Shown here: one piece after another, positions 38,746 to 49,561 of the stretch | Position numbering within the stretch: position 1 is the first letter of the stretch | Layout: every line of letters starts with the position of its first letter | Assembly: GCF_030656345.1 (NCBI RefSeq) | Contig: NZ_JAUSNR010000010.1 | Coordinates: 431,307 to 495,306, forward strand | Reading direction: 5' to 3' | DNA length: 64,000 nucleotides | DNA from: Pseudotabrizicola sp. | Lineage (GTDB): Bacteria; Pseudomonadota; Alphaproteobacteria; Rhodobacterales; Rhodobacteraceae | Position numbers and translations under genes: made by a program | Notes under the pieces: generated by a model | What the model saw: only the letters and a program-made list of their open reading frames with translations | What the model was told of the DNA's origin: nothing | Database searches by the model: none

Positions 38746-39759
38746 ATGTCAAAGACCAAGCCCGCTCCCTTGCCCCCCGAAACCCTGATTGGCGGCTACC
38801 GGGTGCTGCGTCTGTTGGCCAGTGGCGGGTTTGGCTTGGTCTATCTGGCGCTCGACCCGGCCGGGCAGAAGGTGGCGCTCAAGGAATACCTGCCCGCTGC
38901 CTTGGCCTTGCGCGCGCCGGGCGAGTTGCTGCCGCAGGTGCCGCCCGAAAAGCTCTCCCTGTACCGGCTCGGGCTCAAAAGCTTTTTTGAAGAAGGGCGG
39001 GCGCTGGCGCAAATTTCGCACCCATCGGTGGTCGGGGTGCGGCATTTTTTTCGAGAAAACGAGACCGTCTATATGGTCATGGACCTGCTCGAAGGCGCCT
39101 CGCTGCAGGAGTTCATCGTCACGGCGCGCGCGCTCAAGCGCAAAAAGATTTTTCGTGAAGCCACCATCCGCTCGCTCTACGACGAGTTGCTGCGTGGCTT
39201 GCGCATCGTGCACCAGCACAAAATGCTGCACTTGGATATCAAGCCGGCCAACATTTTTATTACTGACGCCAACAAACCCATTTTGATCGATTTTGGCGCG
39301 GCCCGCGAGGTGCTCAGCGCCGAAGGCAATTTCGTGCGCCCCATGTACACGCCCGGCTTTGCCGGCCCCGAGATGTACCAGCGCGGCGCCCAGTTGGGCC
39401 CGTGGACCGATATGTATGCCGTGGGCGCCTGCCTCTACTCCTGCATGCAAGGCTACCCACCCCACGACGCCCCGCAGCGCCTTGAAAAAGACCGACTGCC
39501 GCTGGCCATGACGCGCTTGCGCGGGCTCTATTCCGACAACCTGATCGAGGTGGTGCAGTGGTGCATGGCGCTGCAGGCCACGGCGCGGCCGCAGTCGGTG
39601 TTCGAGTTGCAAAAAGAATTGCAACGCGAGCCCACCCCAGTCTTTAGCCCGCCCAGCCTAGCCGACAAACTGCGCCAGCAAGTCGGTCGTTTTTGGCCCG
39701 GTTCCTCCAAACTTCCCGTCACCCCTTCTGGGCGCTCCAGTTTTCATCCCGAGTCATGA
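38746..39759 (+). CDS. Serine/threonine protein kinase
   Basis: 337 aa. The glycine-rich loop is LLASGGFGLVYLAL, the catalytic lysine VALKEYLP, the loop HLDIKPANIFI (Leu replacing the usual Arg of HRD), and the metal-binding DFGAAREV. There is no membrane segment; about 50 residues follow the kinase domain and end in a Pro/Ser-rich tail. A four-base overlap with a PP2C phosphatase gene makes a kinase-phosphatase pair. The substrate is unknown. Confidence 0.9.
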   Translation: MSKTKPAPLPPETLIGGYRVLRLLASGGFGLVYLALDPAGQKVALKEYLPAALALRAPGELLPQVPPEKLSLYRLGLKSFFEEGRALAQISHPSVVGVRHFFRENETVYMVMDLLEGASLQEFIVTARALKRKKIFREATIRSLYDELLRGLRIVHQHKMLHLDIKPANIFITDANKPILIDFGAAREVLSAEGNFVRPMYTPGFAGPEMYQRGAQLGPWTDMYAVGACLYSCMQGYPPHDAPQRLEKDRLPLAMTRLRGLYSDNLIEVVQWCMALQATARPQSVFELQKELQREPTPVFSPPSLADKLRQQVGRFWPGSSKLPVTPSGRSSFHPES

Positions 39760-40742
39760 AGTTTTCGGTTTTTCAGGCCAGCAGCCAAGGGGGGCGCGAC
39801 GACAACGAAGACCGCCTCGGTTACACCTACACCCACGAGGCAATTTTGCTCACCTTGGCCGATGGCATGGGGGGGTACAGCGGGGGCGAGCAGGCGGCTG
39901 AAATTGCGGTGCGGGTGTTCACCCAGTCCTTTTTGGCGCAGGCCCGGCCGCGGCTGGCCCATCCGCCGGCTTTTTTGCAGCAGACCCTGTTGCAAGCCAA
40001 CCGCGCCATTGTCGATTACGCCCGTTCCAACGACCTGTCCGAGCAGCCGCGCACCACGCTGGTGGCGGCGCTGCTGCAAGACGGGCAACTGTGGGCGGTG
40101 CACGCTGGCGATTCGCGCCTGTACGGGCTGCGCGCCGAACGGGTGTGGTTTCGCACCCGCGACCACAGCTTCCAAGACAAACCGGAGCTGTTTCAGCAGC
40201 CGTCCCGTTTGGCGAATCGAAATTTGCTGTTTACCTGCTTGGGCTCGCAATCGACGCCCTTGTTCGACCACACCGGCCCCTTGGCCTTGCAGGCCGGCGA
40301 TCAGCTGCTGCTGTGCTCCGATGGCCTGTGGTCTACCCAATCCGACGCCGATCTGGTGGCGGCCCTGCAGGGCCGGGCGCTGCGCCACAGTGTGCCGGCC
40401 TTGGTGCGCCAGGCTTTGCACAAGGCCGGCCCGCGCAGCGACAACGTGTCGTTGTTGGCGCTGCAGTGGGGCGGCGATGGCGCGGCCGCAACGGGGCCCG
40501 GGGTGGCGCAGGCCGATTTGTTTGAGGGCTCGTCGATTTCCAGCTTCGGTCAGGTCGTCGACCTCGGCGGCGCCGGTGCGCTCGATGCAGGCGCTCGAAT
40601 CGATGCCTTGGCCCCAAGCACCGACACCCAGCCAACCCAAGAGGAGGGTGATGATGTGTTCGATCTGGAGCGCATCGAGCAATCCATCGATGAAATCAAC
40701 GCCGCCATCCGCCGCACCGCCTTGCGCCGCAACCGTCCGTAA
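39756..40742 (+). CDS. PP2C-type serine/threonine phosphatase
   Basis: 328 aa. Metal-binding motifs are RDDNEDRLG, LADGMGGYSGGEQA, AGDSRLYGLR, CSDGLWS and SDNVSLLAL. The last 80 residues are a non-catalytic tail ending in a charged helix (DVFDLERIEQSIDEINAAIRR). It is coupled to the kinase by ATGA overlap, so it probably reverses that kinase's phosphorylation. It is followed by rph after 18 bases. Confidence 0.9.
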   Translation: MKFSVFQASSQGGRDDNEDRLGYTYTHEAILLTLADGMGGYSGGEQAAEIAVRVFTQSFLAQARPRLAHPPAFLQQTLLQANRAIVDYARSNDLSEQPRTTLVAALLQDGQLWAVHAGDSRLYGLRAERVWFRTRDHSFQDKPELFQQPSRLANRNLLFTCLGSQSTPLFDHTGPLALQAGDQLLLCSDGLWSTQSDADLVAALQGRALRHSVPALVRQALHKAGPRSDNVSLLALQWGGDGAAATGPGVAQADLFEGSSISSFGQVVDLGGAGALDAGARIDALAPSTDTQPTQEEGDDVFDLERIEQSIDEINAAIRRTALRRNRP

Positions 40743-40760
40743 CACCTGAGCCAATTTCAC

Positions 40761-41536
<776 letters not shown>

Positions 41537-41540
<4 letters not shown>

Positions 41541-42166
41541 AGCCGGCGCTGACCCTGGTGCTGGCGACCCACAACGCCGGCAAACTGGCCGAATTGCAAG
41601 CGCTGCTGCAGCCTTTGGGCGTGCGGCTGCTGAGCCAGTCTGAGCTGGGCATTGCCGAGGCCGACGAGCCGCACCGCACCTTCGTAGAAAACGCCCTGGC
41701 CAAGGCGCGCCACGCCAGCGCCGCCAGCGGCCTGCCTGCGTTGGCCGACGACGCCGGCCTGTGCGTCGAGGCCTTTGGCGGCCAGCCGGGGGTGGACACC
41801 GCCTTCTACGCGACCCGCTTTGGCTACCCCAAGGGCGACGCCCACAACGTGCGCGCCTTGCTGGAGCAGATGCAGGGCCAGAGCAACCGGCGCGCCGCCT
41901 TGGTCAGCACCTTGGTGGCGCTGCGCTCGGCCGACGACCCCGAGCCATTGGTGGCCAGCGGGCGCCTGCATGGCCTGATTGCCACCGAAGCCACCGGAAC
42001 GCACGGATTTGGCTTCGACCCCGTGCTCTATCTGCCCGAATACGGGCAAACCTGCGCCCAGTTGCCGCCCGCGCTCAAAAACAGCCTCAGCCACCGTGGC
42101 CAAGCGGCGCGCGCCCTGTTGGATCTGATGCGCCAGCGCTGGCTGCCTTGGGCGGGCGAGTCGTGA
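41537..42166 (+). CDS. rdgB: RdgB, dITP/XTP pyrophosphatase
   Basis: 209 aa from a GTG that overlaps the rph stop. The signature [14 protein letters not shown] is at the start, [20 protein letters not shown] is in the middle, and [16 protein letters not shown] near the end. It removes non-canonical purine triphosphates from the nucleotide pool. Confidence 0.96.
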
Positions 42167-43359
42167 GCGCGGTCCAGACTGTGCGCCTAGAGCGCCCCGG
42201 CCGCATCCAGCTCACCAGCCTGCCGCCACTGGCCTTGTATGTGCACCTGCCCTGGTGCCTGAAAAAATGCCCCTACTGCGACTTCAATTCGCATGCTCTG
42301 CAAGGCGCGGCCCCCCCGCCTTGGGAGCGCTATCTGCAAGCGTTGCGCGCCGACCTCGAGGCCAGTCTGCCGCTGGTGTGGGGGCGTAACGTGCACAGCG
42401 TCTTCATCGGCGGCGGCACCCCCAGCCTGCTGCCGCCCGAGGCACTGGAGCGTTTGTTGTCCGACCTGCGCGCCTTGCTGCCGCTGCTGCCTGAGGTCGA
42501 AATCACGCTCGAGGCCAACCCCGGCAGCTTCGAGCGCCAGCGCTTTGCTGCCTACCGCGCCGTGGGCGTGACGCGCCTGAGCGTGGGCGTGCAATCCTTC
42601 GACGACCGCTTTTTGCACGCCTTGGGCCGGGTGCACGACGCCGCCCAGGCGCACGCGGCGGTGCAAGAGGCGGCGCAGCATTTCCAAACCTTCAACCTCG
42701 ACCTGATGTATGCGCTGCCGGGCCAGACGCTGGCCGATTTGCAGCAGGACCTGGAGCGCGCCTTGGACTATGCGCCCCCGCACCTGTCGCTCTATCACCT
42801 CACGCTCGAGCCCAACACCGCCTTTGCCAAGCATCCGCCGCCGCATTTGCCCGACCAAGACAGCGCCTGGGACATGCTCGATGCCATCGGCGCCCGCTGC
42901 GCCAGCGCCGGGCTGCAGCGTTACGAGGTGTCGGCCTACGCCCGGGCCGAACACCAGTGCCGCCACAACCTGAACTACTGGCGCTTTGGCGACTACTTGG
43001 GCATAGGGGCGGGGGCGCACGGCAAGCTCAGTTTCGCGCAGCGCGTGCTGCGCCAGGTGCGCTGGCGCGACCCGCAGCGCTACATGGAGCAGGCCTTGCA
43101 GGGCCAGCCGGTTGCCAGCGAAAACGAAGTGCCCGCCAGCGAATTGCCGTTTGAATTCATGCTCAACGCGCTGCGCTTGCGCGAGGGCTTTGCGGTGGCC
43201 GATTTTGGTGCCCGCACCGGCCTGCCGCTGGCTGCCATCCAGGCCCCATTGGCCGAGGCCGAGGCCAAGGGCTGGATCGAGCGCGACGCCTGGCGCATCC
43301 GGCCCAGCGCACGCGGTTTTGATTTTCTCAACGACCTGCAAGCCCTGTTTTTGCCCTGA
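42163..43359 (+). CDS. hemW: HemW, radical SAM haem chaperone-like protein
   Basis: 398 aa from a GTG overlapping the rdgB stop. The cluster motif CLKKCPYC (CX3CX2C) lies near residue 35, FIGGGTPSLL is the SAM-binding region, and the C-terminal HemW domain contains FEFMLNALRLREGF. HemW-type proteins deliver haem to respiratory enzymes; they were long annotated as coproporphyrinogen oxidases. rph-rdgB-hemW is a common betaproteobacterial order. Confidence 0.93.
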   Translation: MSAVQTVRLERPGRIQLTSLPPLALYVHLPWCLKKCPYCDFNSHALQGAAPPPWERYLQALRADLEASLPLVWGRNVHSVFIGGGTPSLLPPEALERLLSDLRALLPLLPEVEITLEANPGSFERQRFAAYRAVGVTRLSVGVQSFDDRFLHALGRVHDAAQAHAAVQEAAQHFQTFNLDLMYALPGQTLADLQQDLERALDYAPPHLSLYHLTLEPNTAFAKHPPPHLPDQDSAWDMLDAIGARCASAGLQRYEVSAYARAEHQCRHNLNYWRFGDYLGIGAGAHGKLSFAQRVLRQVRWRDPQRYMEQALQGQPVASENEVPASELPFEFMLNALRLREGFAVADFGARTGLPLAAIQAPLAEAEAKGWIERDAWRIRPSARGFDFLNDLQALFLP

Positions 43360-43477
43360 TGTTTTCGCCCTGACGGCGGCCGTCGCGCTGCTGCCGTGCG
43401 CTGGCGCCTGGTTTTTGGCCGTGGCACCTGGTATGCCGCCATAATGCACAGGGTTGCGTCTGAACGAGGGGTGCATC

Positions 43478-44140
43478 ATGTTTGCGATTTACGGCACATC
43501 TGGGCTCATGTACCGCGGCTTGGCGGAGGATTTGCGCCGCGTCGTACCCACCTTGCGCAGTGCGCGCACGCGCGCGCTCGAGCCCGAGTTCGACCGCCCG
43601 CTGCAAGTGCCCGAAACCGGCACCCCACCCGATGCCGAGCACCGAGGCAGTGCCCACGCCCTGAGCGCCTACAGCCAGTTGCAGCGGGCGCCGCTGGCCA
43701 GACGGCCCTTGCGCAGCGTGGCCGATGTCATGAGCCGCAACCCGGTGACGCTCTCGCACGACATGACGGTGCGCCAAGGCTGGTGGGTCTTGTATCAGCG
43801 CGGCGTTGGCCAGGCCCCGGTGCTGGGCCGCGATGGGCTGGTGATCGGGCTGCTGTCGCGTGCCGAACTGATGCAGCCCGAGCGCTTGCCCACCCCCGAC
43901 GGGCACGCCCTGGTCTGGCAGGCCCTGATGGCGCAGCCCCTGACGCAAGTCATGCTCAGCCCCGTGCCTGCGGTCAGCGCCGAAGTGGAGCTGCGCCGCT
44001 TGGCGCTGGTGCTGCTCGACACCGGTTTGCAAGGCCTGCCGGTGGTCGATGGCGAGGGCCGGGTAGAGGGTTTCGTCACCCGCACCGACATCCTGAAAGC
44101 CGTGGTGCACGATCCGCCCCTGGACTTGTGGGCGGGTTGA
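43478..44140 (+). CDS. CBS-domain protein
   Basis: 220 aa. Two CBS modules lie at about residues 85-145 (RSVADVMSRNPVTLSHDMTVRQGW) and 155-215 (TQVMLSPVPAVSAEVELRR). An N-terminal 80-residue segment (MFAIYGTSGLMYRGLAEDLRRV) is of unrecognised type. CBS pairs usually sense adenine nucleotides. It stands alone between hemW and the DUF349 gene. Confidence 0.85.
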   Translation: MFAIYGTSGLMYRGLAEDLRRVVPTLRSARTRALEPEFDRPLQVPETGTPPDAEHRGSAHALSAYSQLQRAPLARRPLRSVADVMSRNPVTLSHDMTVRQGWWVLYQRGVGQAPVLGRDGLVIGLLSRAELMQPERLPTPDGHALVWQALMAQPLTQVMLSPVPAVSAEVELRRLALVLLDTGLQGLPVVDGEGRVEGFVTRTDILKAVVHDPPLDLWAG

Positions 44141-44315
44141 GGCCTGAGACCCAAAGCGCGGTTTTTTGCCGCTCGTGGGCCGTGTTTGCGCCCCCCGCTG
44201 TTGCAAATCGGGGGTCGGGGTGCAGGCAAAACCGAATTGCGGGCAGCCACAGCCCATTTGGGCTGCGAATGCGGCGACAATAGGCAGCTGATTTTTATTC
44301 ATCCCGATCAACCCG

Positions 44316-47087
44316 ATGTACCCGTTTGCCTCCTATGGGAGCCGGGTTGCCTTGCCTACCCCCGAAGCCGTGAACGCCTCTGTCAAGTCCGCCCAACCCA
44401 CCGCCGATCTGTCGCAACTCGACGCCCTGACCGGAGGCGCCTTCAAGGCGCCGACCTCTGGCGAGCGCGCCGCCCGCTTGCGCGAATGGCTGGCCAGCGA
44501 GCCCAGCCTCGAGCAAATGACCGAGGTTTTTCGCGAACTCTCGCACCGCGACAAAGGCGCGGCCAAGGCGCTCAAGGACAAACTCGACGAGCTCAAGCGC
44601 ACCAAGGCGCAAGATGCCATTGCCGAAGAGTGGGCGGCCAAGGCCAAGGCCCTGCTGGCCCAGCCGCGCCTGAATCTGGCCGACGCCATGGGCTGGCAGC
44701 GCGATGCCGCCAAGGCCGGGGCCCCGCTGTCGCGCGAGCCGCTGGCGGGCTTGCGGCTGGCTTTGAGTGAGCGCATGAAAGCGCTCGAAGACCTGCAGCA
44801 CCAGGTGCAGGTGCAGCGCGAAGCCGCCGTCATGCTGGCGCAGCGCATCGAGTTGCTCTCGACCAAGGCACTGGCCGAGGCACAGGCCCAGCGCGAGCCC
44901 TTGCGCTCCGACGTGGCGGCCTGGACCCATCATGCCAGCGGGCTGTCAGCCGACCCGGTCTGGGAAAGCCTCGAACCCAAATACGCCTTGCAGCTCGACA
45001 CCTCGCGCAACCAGTTGCACCTGGTCTGGGAAGCCTTTGACGCCGCGCTCGCTCAAGCCCTGGCCGCTGCAAGCGACGCGCAGGTGGCCCTGCCAGCGGT
45101 ACCGGTTTGGGCCGACGAATTGCGCGCCCTGCGGGGTGAGGCCACGCCACCCGCCGTCGATGCGCTCGAGCAATCGGGTCGGCAGCAACAGGCCAGCTTG
45201 GCTGTGGCTGCGGCTGTGGCCGCGTTGCAGCAAGAGTTGGCACAAGGGCACAGCAAAACGGCACCCAAGGCTGCCGCTGCTTTGCGCCAGCTGCTCAAAG
45301 ACCATGCTCGCCACATCCCGCCCGCCCTCGAGGCCGAGGCCCAGGCGGCGCTGGTCAGCAGCAGCGAACTCGAAGGCTGGCAACGCTGGCGCGCCGACCA
45401 GTTGCGCGAAGAACTGCTGGCCAAGGCGGTGGCGCTCAACCTCGCCCCTGAGGGGCAGCGTTTGGGTGGGCGCAAGGTGCAAGAGGCGCTGCGCCAGTTG
45501 CGCGAACAATGGAAAGCCACCGATCAAGGGGGGGCACCCAACCAAGCCCTTTGGAAAAAATTCGACGAAGCCTGCAACGAGGCGCACAAACAGGTTGAAG
45601 CGTGGCTGGAGCAACTCAAGCAGCAAAACCAGGCCAGCCGGGCCCAGCGCCTGGCGCTGATCGAAGAAGTGCAGGCTTGGGCGGCGGCGCATGCCACCCA
45701 CACCGACTGGAAGCTGCAACTGCGCGACCTGCATGCCTATGCCGAGCGCTGGCGCCAGAGCGGCCACCTGAGCGAAAAGCTGTTTGCCGAGCTGCAACCG
45801 CTCTGGAAAGCGGCCATCAGCCAAGCCCATGCGCGCCTAGAAGCGGCGCAAGATCAGAGCGTGCAGCGCCGTCAGGCCTTGATTGCCGAGGCGCAGGCCC
45901 TGGCTCAAGTGGTGCCGCTGCGCATCGACGCCGTGAAGGCCTTGCAACAGCGCTGGCAACAGGAAGCGCAAGCGGTGCCGCTGGATCGGCGCCTGGAACA
46001 AAAACTCTGGGAGGCGTTTCGCCAGCCCATCGACGCCGCTTTTGAGCGCAAGACGGCCGAGCGCGAGCAGGTTTCCGCCTCGCTGGGCGCCCACGATCAG
46101 GCGGTGCTGCAAGCCGCGCAGGCACTGGAAGCCGCCTGTGCGGCGGGCGATGCGCAGCGCATCCGCGCCGCCAGCGAGGCCCTGCAAGCCTGTTTGCGCG
46201 GGCAAACCCCGCCTGCCGTGCCGCCCAAGGCGGCCAAGCCAGATGCTGCTGCGCCAGATGCTGCCGTGGCCGAAGCCAGTTCCGAAGCCAGTGCGGACGC
46301 TGGAGCCAACCCGGATTCGAACGCCGACTCGGTCACCAGCATCACCGAACCCGAGACCACCGCCACACCCTCCGAGGCCGCGGGCAAAGCCCCAGCAGCC
46401 CCAGCTGCAGTCGCCGCCGCCCCACGCAAGCTGGTGGCCATGCGCGGCGACGACCGGCCCGGCATGGCGCGGGCGCAGCCGCAATCCGGCCGCCCGGGTG
46501 CGGGCCGCGACGACCGCCGCCCACGCGATGGCGGCTTCGGCGATGCGCGCCCACAACGCGGCGGCGAGCGCGGCGGCGAGCGCCCAGACTGGCGCAGCGA
46601 GCGCGAAGAGCGCGGCCCGCGCTTGGGCGATGCCGCGTTCCGGGCCCAGCGCCAGGCGCTGGAGCAGGCCGAGCTGGCACTCAAAAAACTCGCCACCCAG
46701 GCCCACGGCGAAGCGTTGATGGGCTTGCTCGGCGCTTGGCAGCAGCGCAACCCCGAGGCCGTGCCCAGCGCCCAAGCCTTGGGCGGCAAGGCGGCGGCTG
46801 CGGCGCGCTCTGCTTGGGCCAGCGCCTTGGGCAAAGCCCCCGCACCCGCAGCCGAGGCCGCGCGCAGCACGCACCTGCTGCGGCTCGAAATGGCGGCCGA
46901 ACTGCCCACCCCGGCCGCGCACCTCGAAGCGCGACGCGCCCTGCAACTGCAACTGCTCACGCGCCGCCACGACCCGGCCCCGGCGCAAACTTGGGCCCAA
47001 GACGTGGCCCAGGTGCTGGCTAGCCCCTTTGATGCCGCCGCCGCCGAGCGCTTGCAGGCGGTGCTCAAGGTGCTGCTGCGGCGTTGA
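44316..47087 (+). CDS. Large DUF349-type protein
   Basis: 923 aa. Repeated helical DUF349 units (patterns such as LREQWKATDQGGAPNQALWKKFDEACNEAHK and ALQQRWQQEAQAVPLDRRLEQKLWEAFRQPIDAAFE) run through the middle. A low-complexity, Ala/Pro/Asp then Arg/Gly-rich disordered segment spans about residues 635-775, followed by another helical domain of about 150 residues. DUF349 proteins have no settled function. The start may be a few codons later, at a TTG. Confidence 0.8.
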   Translation: MYPFASYGSRVALPTPEAVNASVKSAQPTADLSQLDALTGGAFKAPTSGERAARLREWLASEPSLEQMTEVFRELSHRDKGAAKALKDKLDELKRTKAQDAIAEEWAAKAKALLAQPRLNLADAMGWQRDAAKAGAPLSREPLAGLRLALSERMKALEDLQHQVQVQREAAVMLAQRIELLSTKALAEAQAQREPLRSDVAAWTHHASGLSADPVWESLEPKYALQLDTSRNQLHLVWEAFDAALAQALAAASDAQVALPAVPVWADELRALRGEATPPAVDALEQSGRQQQASLAVAAAVAALQQELAQGHSKTAPKAAAALRQLLKDHARHIPPALEAEAQAALVSSSELEGWQRWRADQLREELLAKAVALNLAPEGQRLGGRKVQEALRQLREQWKATDQGGAPNQALWKKFDEACNEAHKQVEAWLEQLKQQNQASRAQRLALIEEVQAWAAAHATHTDWKLQLRDLHAYAERWRQSGHLSEKLFAELQPLWKAAISQAHARLEAAQDQSVQRRQALIAEAQALAQVVPLRIDAVKALQQRWQQEAQAVPLDRRLEQKLWEAFRQPIDAAFERKTAEREQVSASLGAHDQAVLQAAQALEAACAAGDAQRIRAASEALQACLRGQTPPAVPPKAAKPDAAAPDAAVAEASSEASADAGANPDSNADSVTSITEPETTATPSEAAGKAPAAPAAVAAAPRKLVAMRGDDRPGMARAQPQSGRPGAGRDDRRPRDGGFGDARPQRGGERGGERPDWRSEREERGPRLGDAAFRAQRQALEQAELALKKLATQAHGEALMGLLGAWQQRNPEAVPSAQALGGKAAAAARSAWASALGKAPAPAAEAARSTHLLRLEMAAELPTPAAHLEARRALQLQLLTRRHDPAPAQTWAQDVAQVLASPFDAAAAERLQAVLKVLLRR

Positions 47088-47164
47088 GCCCGGGATCTGC
47101 CCCCCGGCACCGGGAGGGCTGAGCCGCGCGTGCCCTAGGCCGCCGCTACCGGTGTCCTGAAAGC

Positions 47165-48049
47165 CTAGGCGCAAGCGCGGGCTGGTGGCGCCAACCCCGC
47201 CGCCGCCGGATGCCGAAAAAAAGCATCGAGCAGCGGCAACAAAGCCGGGAATTGGGCCCCGAAGCGCGCCCGCTGCACCGTATAGGCCTCGCAGGCGACG
47301 GCGAAGAACTCGGCCGCATCGGTGGCGCCGTAGGCGTCGAGCCAGGGCAGGTGGGCACCGAAGCGCTCGGCCATTTGCACCTGGCGCACAAAGTGGCGGT
47401 ATTGCTGGCTCCAGACCTGTTGCCAGTGCTGCGCGGCGGCGCGCGGCTCCAGCCCCAGAAAGCCACGCGGCAACTGCGGGCAGCCGTCGGCGGCCTGGTG
47501 GCGCGATTTGTGGCGCATGTCGATCTGGTGCGCGAATTCGTGGATCACCAGGTTGTGGCCGTGCTGAACCTTGTCGTTGGCGGCGCGCACGTGCGACCAG
47601 GCCAGCATCAGCGGCCCGCCGTGCATGGCTTCGCCGGCCAGCGCCTCGCGCCAGCGGTGCACCACGCCGGCTGCGTCGGTTTCTTCACGCTGCGCCCAGA
47701 CTTCATCCGGATGCACCACGATGCCGACAAAACCCCGGTACCAGTCCAGCCCCGGCAGGCCCCAGTGGATCCAGGGCAGGCAGGCTTGGGTGGCAATCTG
47801 CAGCGCCATTTCGTCGTTGATCTGCAGGCCGTTGGCGCCGCTAAAGGTTTTGTGCGCCAAAAAATGGCGGCACAAAAGCTGCAAGCGCTCCCGTTGCGCC
47901 GGCTCGAGGTGCTGCAGGAAGGGCTGCGCTTGCAATACACGCCGCCACAGGCCAGATGGAATGGGTGGCGCACCGCCCAACCAACGTGTGAGTGTGCGGA
48001 CCCAGCGGCTGTGGCGCAGCACGCGCAGCCAGCGCGGGGCCGGGCTCAT
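47165..48049 (-). CDS. mtfA: MtfA-type zinc peptidase (M90)
   Basis: 294 aa. VIHEFAHQIDMRH contains the HEXXH zinc site, and EFFAVACEAY downstream provides further ligands. In E. coli MtfA binds the Mlc repressor and is a zinc aminopeptidase. The start overlaps the lpxH stop in ATGA. It is convergent with the DUF349 gene. Confidence 0.88.
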   Translation of the reverse strand: MSPAPRWLRVLRHSRWVRTLTRWLGGAPPIPSGLWRRVLQAQPFLQHLEPAQRERLQLLCRHFLAHKTFSGANGLQINDEMALQIATQACLPWIHWGLPGLDWYRGFVGIVVHPDEVWAQREETDAAGVVHRWREALAGEAMHGGPLMLAWSHVRAANDKVQHGHNLVIHEFAHQIDMRHKSRHQAADGCPQLPRGFLGLEPRAAAQHWQQVWSQQYRHFVRQVQMAERFGAHLPWLDAYGATDAAEFFAVACEAYTVQRARFGAQFPALLPLLDAFFRHPAAAGLAPPARACA

Positions 48050-48942
48050 GCCGCTGGCACGGGGGCCTGCGCGGCGGGTGTGGGCGCGGCCGCTTGCTCG
48101 GGGCTGAGGCGGTGGACCTGGCCTTGGCGATCGAGCCGCAGCACCTCGCGCCGCGGTGGCTGGCTCAGGCCGCACCAGTCGCTCAGCACTAGGCGCTGCA
48201 AGCCGGCGCCCAGATCGTGCTGGCCGGGGCGGTGCGTGTGGCCGTGGATCAGGGTCTGGCAGCCGGTGGCGCGCAGCCACTGGCAGGCGGTGGCGGCATC
48301 CACGTCGCCGTAGTCGGGGGCGTCGGGCGCGCTGGTCGCTGCGGTGTTGCCGGCGCTTCTTTGGCTTTCGCTGGCGTGGCGCGCCATGCGCGCCAGCGCC
48401 TCGCGCTCGGGCAGCGGGCGCGCCAGAAAGCCCTGCTGCCAGGCCGGGGCGCGCACCATCTGGCGAAAGGTCTGGTAGCTGCGGTCTTCTAGGCACCAGG
48501 CGTCGCCGTGGCTGAGCAGCCAGCGCTGCTCGGCGAATTCGAGTACGCAGGGGTCGCTGATCAGGCGCACGCCGCTGTGCTGGGCAAAGGCGCTGCCGAG
48601 CAGAAAGTCGCGGTTGCCGTGCATCAGATAGACCGGGGCGCGCGCACTGGCGCTTTGCAGCGCCTGGATGCTGCGCTGCAACAGCTCGCTGCCGGGAGCT
48701 TCGGGCGGGCGCTGCAGCATGTCGTCGCCAAACCAGAGCTCGAACAGGTCGCCCAGTATGAACAGGGCGTCGAAGCGGCCGTGCTCCAGGTAGCGCAGCC
48801 AAGCCGACACGGTGGCGGGGTCTTCGGGGCGCAGGTGCAGGTCAGAGATGAACTCGACCCGCTCCCAGCCCGGGGCGGAGCAGACGAGGTCGGGTTCGGG
48901 CAGGGCTTGCGGGTGCGCCGTGGGCACGGTGGCTTGGTTCAT
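48046..48942 (-). CDS. lpxH: LpxH, UDP-2,3-diacylglucosamine diphosphatase
   Basis: 298 aa. The metallophosphoesterase ligands are FISDLHLRPEDP, GDLFELW, MHGNRDFLLG, HGDAWC and HGHTHRP. It makes lipid X in lipid A synthesis at the inner membrane face. It is about 50 residues longer than the typical enzyme, through an N-terminal extension and a Gln/Pro/Ala tail. Confidence 0.93.
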   Translation of the reverse strand: MNQATVPTAHPQALPEPDLVCSAPGWERVEFISDLHLRPEDPATVSAWLRYLEHGRFDALFILGDLFELWFGDDMLQRPPEAPGSELLQRSIQALQSASARAPVYLMHGNRDFLLGSAFAQHSGVRLISDPCVLEFAEQRWLLSHGDAWCLEDRSYQTFRQMVRAPAWQQGFLARPLPEREALARMARHASESQRSAGNTAATSAPDAPDYGDVDAATACQWLRATGCQTLIHGHTHRPGQHDLGAGLQRLVLSDWCGLSQPPRREVLRLDRQGQVHRLSPEQAAAPTPAAQAPVPAA

Positions 48943-49035
48943 GGTCGCAGGGTTGAGCGTATCAGGGGAGGCAAAGAACGGGGCGCAACGCAGTGCGGCT
49001 TTGCATTGGCAGACCCCCCGCTTCAACAGACCGCT

Positions 49036-49557
49036 TTAGGCTGCGCTGGCTTGCAGCTCCACGGCTTTTTCCAGCACCACATCGTCCTGCGGCACGTCGT
49101 CGTGAAAGCCCTTGCGCCCGGTTTTTACGCTGCGGATGGCATCCACCACCTCCGTGCCAGCGATGACCTTGCCAAACACGGCATAACCCCAGCCTTGCGC
49201 CGTGGGCGCGCTGTGGTCGAGAAAGCCGTTGTCGGCCACGTTGATGAAGAACTGCGCCGAGGCCGAATGCGGGGCCGAGGTGCGCGCCATGGCCAGCGTG
49301 TAACGCTTGTTTTTTAGGCCGTTGTTGGCCTCGTTTTCGATCGTGTCGAGGGTCGGTTTTTGCGTCATGCCCACGGCAAAACCACCGCCTTGGATCATGA
49401 AACCGTCGATCACGCGGTGAAACACGGTGCCGTCGTAGTGGCCGCTGCGCACGTAGGCGAGAAAGTTGGCGGCCGATATGGGCGCTTTTTCGGCGTCGAG
49501 CTCGATCGTGATGACGCCGCGTCCGGCGATGTGCAGTTCAACTTGCGGGTTGGCCAT
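49036..49557 (-). CDS. ppiB: Cytoplasmic peptidyl-prolyl isomerase (cyclophilin B)
   Basis: 173 aa with no signal peptide. The cyclophilin core contains [16 protein letters not shown], and [25 protein letters not shown]. It speeds prolyl bond rotation during folding. It lies four bases after a periplasmic paralogue. Confidence 0.95.
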   Translation of the reverse strand: MANPQVELHIAGRGVITIELDAEKAPISAANFLAYVRSGHYDGTVFHRVIDGFMIQGGGFAVGMTQKPTLDTIENEANNGLKNKRYTLAMARTSAPHSASAQFFINVADNGFLDHSAPTAQGWGYAVFGKVIAGTEVVDAIRSVKTGRKGFHDDVPQDDVVLEKAVELQASAA

Positions 49558-49561
49558 GGGG

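Noticed and set aside
45837..47174. 445-aa minus-strand frame
   Set aside because: It is antisense to the DUF349 gene and Gly/Ala/Arg-rich with no family match.
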